The notes beneath the pieces are model-generated. The model was not told where the DNA came from, did not search any database, and worked only from the letters and a program-made list of their open reading frames with translations. Positions 12,421-21,049 of a DNA stretch of 64,000 nucleotides are shown piece after piece; position 1 is the first letter of the stretch, and each line of letters starts with the position of its first letter. This stretch comes from Lophium mytilinum. Lineage: Eukaryota > Ascomycota > Dothideomycetes > Mytilinidiales > Mytilinidiaceae. The stretch lies in the NCBI GenBank assembly GCA_010093605.1, contig MU004189.1:1433834-1497833 (forward strand), written 5' to 3'. Made by a program: the position numbers and the translations under genes.

Positions 12421-14028
12421 TCAGGTGATAATCTGGGTCTCCATCTCCTCTTGACTCGACTTCCCGGGCAAAATGAGCTCCTCTTCCGCCGTCTCGTCGT
12501 CCACAAATTTCCTCTCGCTAACGTGCTCTTTCTTTGCATCCTCTCCATTTCGGTCCGCCGTCCACTGCATATCTGCGCGGCTCTTCTTCTGACCTTCGAC
12601 GTGCTTGAAGGTGCAACGAGTATTCGTGCAGGGGGTGAATTTGCATGCGACCTTGCTGTGTGCGAACTTGCAGTCCGGAGTAGTGCAGTCAGCGCCATTC
12701 CGGCACGGCGGCATGGTTGTATCAGGATGGCGGAATGGACAATTGGCCTGGTCGCGGCAATGTGGGTAGTACGCGCAGTCGATCTCCTTCTTGTGCGATT
12801 CGCGTTGAGCAGGAGAAGGGTGCTTTCCGACACACTTCTTGTTCATGCAGGCAGCGCCATAGGAGCACGTGTCGTTCATGTCGATCGATGTTCCTGGCGG
12901 AGCTGCTGGAGATTGATGAATGAACAAGCAGTCAGCTTTGGTACACGATACGTCGAACCTGCACCTCGTTTGGGACGGATCTTTCGGTTCTCCGCTCGCT
13001 CCGGAATCGGCGCCATCCGTCATCGTCTCGTCCTGCGATCCGTTCCTCGAGTACTTGGTGTTGTTCTGCTGTCTCTTCTCGTTGAATCGCCCAGACTTGT
13101 TGTCGACTCGATCGAAGAGAGACTTTCCAGCCGAAGATTTCTTGCCGTGGAAGTTGGGGTTGACGAAGGCATTCGGCGTTGATTGGTTTTGAAATAGGGT
13201 TTGCATCATCTGTGCTTGTTGTTCGTACATTTGCAGTAGTTGCAGTTGTTGTTGAGGTGTCATGACAGCAGGCATTCCATTCGGTCCCATTGGCATTGGC
13301 ATCCCTGGCATTCCCATGCCACCCATCGGGCCCATTTGACCCATGCCTCTCCCGTTTGCCATGGCGGCAACACCACGGCCGAGCTGTTGGCTTCGAGGGC
13401 CTCTCGGAGGTTCTCTAGAGTGTGAGTTCACGCGTCCGGTGCCGGAGCCATTTCGTACGCGGTGTAGAGACGCGTCGCTTGATCTATCCATGGCCTTGTT
13501 GAGCTGTCCGAGTATTCGCTTGTCGCGGGGTTTTTGGACGCCGTTTCCGCTGCCGCTGCGCATAGCCTTCGGTCCGGTAGGTCTAGAGAATCGGTTAATA
13601 TGGCTGTGATTAGTAGTTGTGGGGAACTGGACATACATTGAGCCGCCTTCACCGTCAGCCGCATCGCCCATTTCGGCGTCTGCACCGGAGGTCTGGCCTG
13701 CATGAGAGGAGTCTGCGCCGTTCGCGTTGCCGCCCTCGGACGGTTGTGGGCCGTTGAGTTGCTGGTTGAGAATGTCGACCTGCTCGAAGAGCCACCTTGA
13801 GAAGTTCATCGGACCTTCATCTTCGGGGGGGAGACTGAGGAAATCCATCGCCATCTCCGAAGCCACTTCTTGCTGCGTCTTCCCGTTGACCAGCATGAGA
13901 ACAATGTATTCGGCCAACGCGAGGTCGTCCAGTCCGCCGGTAGCCCAGCCAGCCTCTGCGAGTTGCGGCTGGATGACCGTTTTGAGCGCCTCGGCGAGCG
14001 GCGTGCCGACTCCTATTTCGATAGACAT
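12421..14028 (-). CDS. NAB2: NAB2-like CCCH zinc-finger poly(A) RNA-binding protein
   Basis: Nuclear poly(A)-binding protein of the Nab2/ZC3H14 family, which limits poly(A) tail length and aids mRNA export. The open frame gives 535 residues with no stop. Residues about 1-95 (MSIEIGVGTPLAEALK through MNFSRWLFEQ) match the helical PWI-like N-terminal domain. The middle is Gly/Met/Gln-rich. The C-terminal third has five CCCH fingers: CRFDVSCTKADCLFIH, CSYGAACMNKKCVGKH, CAYYPHCRDQANCPFRH, CRNGADCTTPDCKFAH and CKFTPCTNTRCTFKH. A 54-nt segment, 13583-13636, has a GTATGT donor, an ACTAAT branch and a CTCTAG acceptor. It is a multiple of three without a stop, so splicing gives 517 residues and retention 535. 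It faces the SR-protein gene across a 425-bp divergent promoter. Confidence 0.9.
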   Translation of the reverse strand: MSIEIGVGTPLAEALKTVIQPQLAEAGWATGGLDDLALAEYIVLMLVNGKTQQEVASEMAMDFLSLPPEDEGPMNFSRWLFEQVDILNQQLNGPQPSEGGNANGADSSHAGQTSGADAEMGDAADGEGGSMYVQFPTTTNHSHINRFSRPTGPKAMRSGSGNGVQKPRDKRILGQLNKAMDRSSDASLHRVRNGSGTGRVNSHSREPPRGPRSQQLGRGVAAMANGRGMGQMGPMGGMGMPGMPMPMGPNGMPAVMTPQQQLQLLQMYEQQAQMMQTLFQNQSTPNAFVNPNFHGKKSSAGKSLFDRVDNKSGRFNEKRQQNNTKYSRNGSQDETMTDGADSGASGEPKDPSQTRCRFDVSCTKADCLFIHQSPAAPPGTSIDMNDTCSYGAACMNKKCVGKHPSPAQRESHKKEIDCAYYPHCRDQANCPFRHPDTTMPPCRNGADCTTPDCKFAHSKVACKFTPCTNTRCTFKHVEGQKKSRADMQWTADRNGEDAKKEHVSERKFVDDETAEEELILPGKSSQEEMETQIIT

Positions 14029-14453
14029 GGTGGGTGTTTAGGAGGCGAAGATTGTGAGATGTAATGGGTGTAGGTGAAGGTGCAAAGCGGGCTTTGCGAT
14101 AACAAAGAACGGTGGCGACTTTGTGCTGCTGTCGCGGCGTGGGCGCTGGGAACAACGCTGGTGTGAACGGCTTAACAGCAAAGTGGGAGTCGCGCGAAGA
14201 GATTGGTGGTATGGAGCGGCGAGGAGATGTATGCGGGGAGGTGAAGGTGAAGCTCTCCGAGATCAATCAGAAGGAGGCTGACAAAATGGGGCACGTGACG
14301 AGCTAACGTCGGGCGCACGGACGCGGCTGCCAAGGCCGTCTTTTCTACTAGAGATTTGTTTGGAGCTCCTTCGCCGCCTCACTCCGACTCTTACCTCACC
14401 TTCTTCACCCTCTCTCACGACCCCACATCTACATCACAACCCGATCTCTCAAC
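14029..14453. promoter_or_regulatory. Divergent promoter between NAB2-like and SR-protein genes
   Basis: The two start codons lie 425 bp apart on opposite strands, so this segment must hold both promoters and both leaders. A GCACGTGACG site (CACGTG palindrome) lies at about 14291. The 3' half is CT-rich up to the SR-protein ATG. Both products act on mRNA, so shared control is possible but only inferred. Confidence 0.55.
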
Positions 14454-15400
14454 ATGTCTCGCGGAGGAACCACTCTCTACGTGACTGGCTTCGGCCATGG
14501 CACCCGCGCCCGCGACCTAGCTTACGAGTTCGAACGGTATGTCCTCCACGCATCGTAAACCGCACCAACCGTCCTCCTCTCCCGACCCGTAGCGGTCCTA
14601 TGTACATTATGCCTTACCTCCCCGCCCTCCCTCCATCGATCGCTCGGTCCGCCCCATATCCTTCCGCCCCCACCGAGACCATGCTCGAATCGAAAACGCC
14701 GTTTCAAGCTCTCTATGCACGTCGTTGCTTCGTCACCGCACCTACAAACAACCACAACTGACTTTTCCAAGCTATGGTCGACTTGTCCGTTGCGACATTC
14801 CTGCCCCGCGCTCTGCGGCGTCCCGCCTGTGAGTTCGCTGTCCCCGTTTTGAGCAGGCCGCGGCTGAACATCCAGTAGCTTTGCGTTCGTGGAATACGAG
14901 AGCCGTCGGGACGCAGATGATGCCTATCATGAGATGCACAACAAGCGCATCGGACGCGACGATCTGCTGAAGATCGAGGTATGAGCAACTTCAGCGCATA
15001 GCTTGACGGCTGTGCTAACATGTTCCAGTGGGCCCGCACTCCCCCATCAGCCTCTTGGCGATTCGAGTCTGGCGCCAGCCGTGACGGAGCTAGTCGTGAC
15101 GGAGCCGGTCGTGATGCCCGCCCCCCTCGCCGTGACCGCTCTCCGCGTCGCGGCCGAAGCCAGTCTCCACCGCGCCGTGGACGTGGCGGCGACTACTCCC
15201 CGCGCAAGGATGATAGACGCGACCGCGACTACGACCGACGCGACCGCGACCGCTCTCGTAGCCCGGACGACCGTGACCGTGAGATGAAGGATGTACGCCC
15301 CGATGACGAGCGGGAGAACGGCACCAACGGAGACGACCATAAAGGTGTGCAGGAACCAACCCCCATCGAGACCGATCTGACCTTGCGCCCAAAATTTTAG
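14454..15400 (+). CDS. SR-type splicing factor (RRM plus RS domain)
   Basis: RNA-binding protein of pre-mRNA splicing, closest in layout to fission yeast Srp1. Exons read 14454-14536, 14772-14828, 14876-14978 and 15029-15400, giving 204 residues with phases that fit at each join. The RRM spans residues about 6-80: TLYVTGFGHGTRARDLAYEF (RNP2-like), then YGRLVRCDIP, then LSFAFVEYESRRDADDA (RNP1-like), then DDLLKIE. The rest is Arg/Ser/Asp-rich with SRDG repeats, RRDRSPRRGRSQSPPRR, and RD/DR alternation, ending DLTLRPKF. Introns are 235, 47 and 50 nt. The long first intron of an SR gene is a usual site of autoregulation, which is inferred here. No second RRM is present. Confidence 0.9.
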
Positions 15401-16247
15401 TCGATTCTCCTCCTCCAGCCGTCCACGACGACCTTGATACGGCAGAGTAGCTACTCCCGTCCCCCTCCCAGAGGAGCCACGGACATCGAAGAAACACGAT
15501 ACTAAAATGAGTCTAGGGAACCAGAGATCGTCTGAAAAGCGTGAGGTCATCTGGATGGCTATCCAGTGACTCGATTTCCTTCTCCCTTCTCCTTGGCGGT
15601 GGCTTTCAATGGATATTGGGTTCGGTTTTGCGGTTGGTATCAAATTGATCATGTCAGCAGTCCGACACCAAGCGGATCCCTCACCTCGGTCGGTTTCGGC
15701 GGTTTCCACGATGCGGCGGTCAAAGTTTCTGGCTCGGCGATTCGATCGATCGGTTCGATTCTACCTGAGATACATCCATGTACACTACGAATAATCGGTC
15801 ACCCCCCTACACAGTCGATCCCTCGTCCCCCACGATCCCTCGTCCCCCCGAACCCTGCCTACTAGGTACTATCGAACGTCCTCGAGCCGGCTGTGATTGG
15901 TGATACTAACTAATATGATGCATGTGTGCAAGTGAATCTTACCTAGCGTGCTGTACATCATGTAGCTTAGTAATTCATGGACGGGTTGTAGCCAACTTCT
16001 TGTCAATCTTGCTGCGACTGAACGTTTCACATTAAGTACTACAAAAGGTGACCGATTCCACCTTAACCTCTCCAAGATTAAGCGGCAATATCATACAAGA
16101 ACGCAGAAACCTCACAAGACGCCCATGTGAAGTGAACACCTCGAAAGCGCAGCCCAGACTCCGCCAATCAACACCCTCAACCCGTCCAGCAGGCCTCTCC
16201 CATTACAGCATCCCGTCCCCCTCGCCATCGCTCACCACTCTTCCTCC
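15401..16247. other. Intergenic region between convergent genes
   Basis: The SR-protein gene ends at 15400 and the CYSTM-like gene ends at 16248 on the other strand, so these 850 bases hold two 3' UTRs. Open frames seen here overlap one another and lack any motif. No repeat or RNA gene was recognised. Confidence 0.5.
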
Positions 16248-16725
16248 TCAAAACAAGCAGTCTAAGCAACAGCAACACGCCATCGCCGCCAACAAGCCCC
16301 CCAACAGCCCCGTCCCAGCACCTCCCCCTCCCCGCCCCCGGTCATCGTAGTAGCCGCCCGGCGGCGGCGGGCCTTGCTGGTAGTACATGCCCTGCAAATC
16401 TCATCAGCAAATTGTATCGAGTCGCATTACCGCGCGCGCATACCTGTGGCGGAGGATATTGCTGCCCGTATTGCGGTCCGTATGGGCCTTGTGGCGGGCC
16501 GTATTGGGGCTGGCCGCCGTAGTAGTCGCCGTTGCCCGGTGGCGGCGACTGGTAGTAGCCTTGTTGCGGCGCGGGGGAGTGGCTGTAGTTGGGGTCGTGG
16601 TAGGCGGCGGGTGGGGCTTGTGGGTAGGATGGGGGTGGGCCGTCGGGGGCGTCCTGGGGAGTAGTGTTAGGGAGGGAGCTGGTGGGGTGGAGGGAGGGGA
16701 GGCGTACGTATTTCTGGGAGGCCAT
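16248..16725 (-). CDS. Small Pro/Gly/Tyr/Gln-rich protein with CYSTM-like C-terminus
   Basis: Two exons, 16444-16725 and 16248-16391, joined in phase 0 through a 52-nt intron (GTATGC donor, TTTGCAG acceptor), give 141 residues. The body is rich in Pro, Tyr, Gln and Gly (PPPSYPQAPP, GQPQYGPPQGPYGPQYG, YYQQGPPPPGGYYDD). The last 25 residues run GTGLLGGLLAAMACCCCLDC then LF. This short hydrophobic stretch with clustered Cys matches the CYSTM module: tail-anchored, stress-associated small membrane proteins of eukaryotes. Without the intron the C-terminus would be a nonsense extension, so the Cys tail strongly supports the splice. The precise role is unknown. Confidence 0.85.
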
Positions 16726-17217
16726 TTGTGAGGGAAAGTGTAGGTGGAGTTTGCGGGGTTAATTCGAGATGTGAGGTTCGAGGTTCGGTGGCGCGCGCAC
16801 GCAGTGAGAGGCGAGGTCGTGAGGGAGGTCTGGTGTATTAAATAAAGCTGGTAGGAAATAGGTGAAGGAATGAGGGAGTGCTGAGGGCCAGTGGGTGGCA
16901 ATAGAGAAGAGCGGGATCACAGGATGAAAAAGACTCGTGGACGCCCAGACGCCGGGTGGCTCAGCGTTGCGTAACGTTCCGTTTTCGAGAGCTACTTAAA
17001 ACGTGGGGCTTAGTAAGACGGAGATCTGCTTTCGTCAAGGCACAGAGATGTCTGTAAGCATTATTTGGGCTTCTTTATCTTTTCAATACTTATGGATGCT
17101 TGACCAAATGAATGGTGGTCACCTAGCAGGGTCTGGGGCATCATGCAGGTGGAATACGAACAGGTGGGGAGTGGCGTTTGCGGACCACCTAGGTATCGCG
17201 AGAGTCCATCGAATAAA
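16726..17217. other. Upstream region of the CYSTM-like gene
   Basis: About 490 bases before the MITE-like element. It should contain the promoter of the CYSTM-like gene on the minus strand. I see no specific element and no gene. Confidence 0.45.
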
Positions 17218-17433
17218 TAGGTACAGCAGTTCACCACGTCCGGTGAACAAGCGCTAAAATCAAGCCACAATCTTACCGTTTAAGGTAGCTTTTCCGGACG
17301 CCTTTAAGGGGAAATAGCAGCCTCCTAGCCAATCACTATTTGAGCCAGATCGATATTAGCCCGGAAAGGTGCTTTACCGGGGTCGACTCAGCTTCCGCGC
17401 TAGGTCACCGGACGTGGTGAACTGCTGTAGGTA
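17218..17433. mobile_element. MITE-like palindromic DNA element
   Basis: A 204-bp core (17224-17427) begins CAGCAGTTCACCACGTCCGG and ends with its reverse complement. Twenty-three terminal bases match exactly, and weaker pairing continues inward (AGCGC, then a region with TTTCCGG). The hexamer TAGGTA lies directly outside both ends (17218-17223 and 17428-17433), as a target-site duplication would. It has no coding capacity. If only the inner TA is the duplication, a Tc1/mariner or pogo-like source fits; if all six bases, another class. It is non-autonomous, and I saw no related full element here. Confidence 0.65.
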
Positions 17434-18016
17434 CTCCACATGCACGAACTTCATTACACTCTTAGAGCATTATAGCATGAGCATCTTAACTAGATGTCAA
17501 CCCCGTCCGTACTTACTAAAAATTACTGAAGCACTTCAAAGAATGGTAGACAAGTGTACATCCAAAGCTCTGATGGCACGGGCGCGGCCAGCCAAACAGG
17601 TGGAGGTGGCGTCTATAGGTGCCTATCATCATATACGCCACGGCAACGCAGAATTATTCCCGCGTGCGATTCGACCTGCGGAGTATTTCTTAATTCATCC
17701 CCACTCCGGGGTGGGCTTGTCAAATTAACTCCAGAAAGAGGGCATTTGAGTTGAATACTTTAGTTGCACATTTTCCAATCCTCCTTTCCTAATGCCTTTG
17801 CTAGATGCTTCTCATATAATAGTACACTCCATTTCCTCGTTGCAGAACATGATAAGGGTATATCGTGACAAAACTCCTGGCAGATGATTACCGGGACCCA
17901 TCCCGTGCTGCCAAACCCAACCCTAAGAAACCTTATAAAAGAAAGGAAGATAATCACTTAGAGGGGTGTCTCGGATCCAACAGACGTGAAAGGAACCCCA
18001 CTACAAGCAAGAGGCA
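17434..18016. other. Intergenic, downstream of frq
   Basis: About 580 bases between the MITE-like element and the frq stop codon; holds the frq 3' UTR. No gene recognised. In Neurospora an antisense transcript (qrf) starts downstream of frq; nothing in the sequence itself proves or excludes that here. Confidence 0.45.
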
Positions 18017-21000
18017 TCAATTGAATTTCGCAGCCTTCCCAGGATTCAACATCGCAAAGTTATCGCTCGTCCGGGCGCGCTTCAAGTTCTTCGAGAGCAA
18101 GTGGTCTCCACTGTTGCCCGCAGCAGCCTGCGCTGCACCCTCCGCGGCGTCGGCGGCCGCCCTAGATTCAGGACTGTTGTAGCCGCTTCCGCCAACGCCA
18201 GTCGCAGCGGAGCTGCCCGCAGGGATTTCTTCAGCAAGGCGCTCGGCAACGTTAGAGTCGTACTCGCGCTCTCTCGCGTGGATAGTAGTAGGGTCGATGG
18301 CGCGAGCTGTGGCAAGGAGGTCGACGCTGTCAGACTCATCGTCGTCCTCTAGGTCCCACGATTGTTCGCTGCTTTCATGTGGGGGAGATATGTTCAAGAG
18401 TTGGGGCGCGGTGTGCCCATGAAGCTCGATGCTGACCTGGCTCGACATGTCTGAAGCTGCCGAGGACACGTCTGATTCGGCGTCTGAGTCCACGTCATTG
18501 GAAGAAGAATCGAATGGGAGCATCGATGGTGGAGGGAGAGCAGAGTTTGGTAGGTCTTGGTGGGCTGTGGATATGATTTCTGAGGCTATCATGGATCGAG
18601 CGGCACCTCCAGTTCCCGTTGATAACGAGATGGTATCCTTCTTCAAGGCCTCAAGAATATTATGCGGGTATGGCTTCGGCTTCGACACCGAACGGCGAAC
18701 TGCCACCAGGCCATGTTCGACCCATTTCTTCCTTAACTGAACGTCAATCGCGAAGTTATCGACCGATTGGACTCCTCCCAGTCCAGACGCTTCGAAATTG
18801 ATGCGTTTGGGGCTTGGTACAACATCATTGTCGGTTTCAGATCTCTCAGAGGCGAATCTGATACCACTCTCGCCAGATGTCGAATGGTCGAGGTCCATCT
18901 GTTCCTCAAGCTCAAAGGATGGATCAGCCAACGGACCCTTACTATCGTAAAGCTCCGCATCGCGTTCTGCGCTCATTTGTCGAGTAGGGTGCGACATAAC
19001 GCTCTGGTAAGATGATGGGTTGGCACGTGTCGCCCCACGCCGGTCACCGCTTAGATCGGTGCAGAATTTAGCGTTGTTGTAGAAAATGATCGGACCTGTG
19101 TCACGCCGCTTGTTCGAAGAGCTTGCCGCTGGGAAGTTGATGCCAGATGAATCCCCAGCCGCATTGGTCGGCATTGGTGGAAAGTATCCCAAAGAATCAA
19201 CATCATAGTTGTATTCATCGTCGGCTTCTGAGCTCAATTGATGGAAAAATAATGGCGTATAAGCCAGCTCATTCTTCTCCCGTTGCTTCTGATGCCTAGC
19301 AAGCTTCCGAGCGTAGTGTGCAGAATCCGTACTTGCCCCGCTGTGCGCATAGCCTGATTTAGCTTTCTTTCTCTCTCGTCTTTGGACCTCGTCGCTGTCA
19401 TCTGGCGAAGTGCTAGAAAGTTGCTCCGATGAGCTATCGCTGCTGTTTCGAGTGACGTCGTGCCCACCTCTCCATCGTAGCTTGCGGCCATCGGGCGATA
19501 GTTCAAATTTGCTGCTGTAATCGGTAACAGCGTTCTTGACAAAATCCGAGGTGACATTGATGGTGTGAAGTTGAGCCATGTTTATCAGAAGATTCAGGTA
19601 TATCCAGCCGTGGCCATCCAGTGGAGCGTCGCCGGAAACCATATCTGGCGGCGTGAAACCCAAGTGACGGATATAGTCCATATTCTCTGACGGGACCTGG
19701 GCTCGGTATGGGTCCAAATCCAGAGGTCTTGTAGGTCGTTGATCTGGTGATCCGGAGCTCGACGAGTTCTGTTCTGGTAACGCCATTGATGATGGAGGGC
19801 CCCGGGCGACGTCCAGTGATGTATCTTCTATTGCTTGCATATCATCATCTTCAGACATTATGCGAGCTTCGCGAATCCCTTCCTTTCCTGAACGCTGGCC
19901 CCCAAGCTCCCGCGCTTCACGGTCCGCTCTCGCTGCTGACTGCGAAACTTCTTGCTGTTGTACAGGATGTGGATGGTCTCCCGGCGCAGACAGCTTGCCA
20001 GCAAATATTTGTTCCAGCCGCCGGACCACGAGCTTCTTCTTCGCCTTCTCTGTGAGATGTAATGGTTTACCAATGAAACCAGCAGGTATGTCGTGAAGGT
20101 AGGACTGGACGTTTTGGTGTTGTTGGTTGAGCGGTGGTCTCACAGGCTTCTTGGAGTTAGCCACAATTTGACTAGAGGGTACGGATACCGAGTTTTGACC
20201 AGATGCAGACATGGACGCATATCCGGATTCGGCAAAACGGGTAGAGGTAAGAGAGGATGTTGCATTCTTCAACATTGGCGGAAGGAACACAGACGGGCCC
20301 GAATTGTTCAATGGACTATCGCTAAGTCCCATAGCGAACTTTCGCAATGTCTCCTCCAGCTCTTTTTTCTTGTCGTCCGGGAGGCCGTGAAACCGGACCT
20401 CGAAGAGCTTGTCGTTCTGTAGATGGGCATCATACATCTTTTCATATCTCCTCAACTTCTGCTTCAACTTCTTGTTCACGATTGTCAAATCGTCAATGAC
20501 ACTGCGGTAATCGCCACTGTCGCTGTCGTCTCCTCTGATCTGTGCACCACCACTGGGGCGGTACGGCATGGATGTCGAGTGCATGTTTCCGGAGTTTGGT
20601 TGATGCTCGAGGATCTCGGGAGGGGTCTCGGACGATGAGGAGTTGTGGAGGAAGAATGGCGGTTCATCTTTGGCATGTCAGCGGTCATCTCGAAACTTAA
20701 TGGACCAGCACTAACTATCGATAACAGACTGATCATGTGTCACATTGTTGTTCGATCTTTCAAACCACTTCCCAGCGTCACTGCTCTCCCCCGAACTTTG
20801 CTTGTGGGTGCGCAGATTGGGCGATACGCTAGACGGTGGGTTCGCCCGATCGCTCCGGGGCCCTGTCGGAGACGGAAGGGAGGGTCGGCCGGTGGGAACA
20901 CGACTGAGTTGCACATTGGACCATCCTAGTGGGGGGGTGTGTCGTAGCGATACAGACTTGTGAGGAGGTGGTCGTCGCGGATGGGAGCTGGGGGGCTGCC

Positions 21001-21049
21001 TCGAGCCGGGGCCAATTGGCACAGCGTCGGCCGGGTTGTGCGAGTCCAT
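18017..21049 (-). CDS. frq: FREQUENCY circadian clock protein
   Basis: Negative arm of the fungal clock: with FRH and casein kinase 1 it inhibits the White Collar complex. Exons 20716-21049 and 18017-20667, joined by a 48-nt intron (GTTAGT donor, branch CTGAC, AAAG acceptor), give 994 residues, like Neurospora FRQ (989). Landmarks: N-terminal HPRRPPPHKSVSLRHTPPLG; SSGESSDAGKWFERSNNN; across the splice VID|NEPPFFLHNSSSS; GDYRSVIDDL followed by NKKLKQKLRRYEK (coiled coil for dimerisation, about 165-196); RFHGLPDDKK; a CK1-binding-like region about 455-510 (HGWIYLNLLINMAQLHTINV); basic RRERKKAK near 543 (nuclear import); many Ser/Asp/Glu-rich PEST-like stretches. Met140 and Met145, just after the intron, could start a shorter form. 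The 2.7 kb upstream is gene-free. Identity is secure. Confidence 0.96.
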
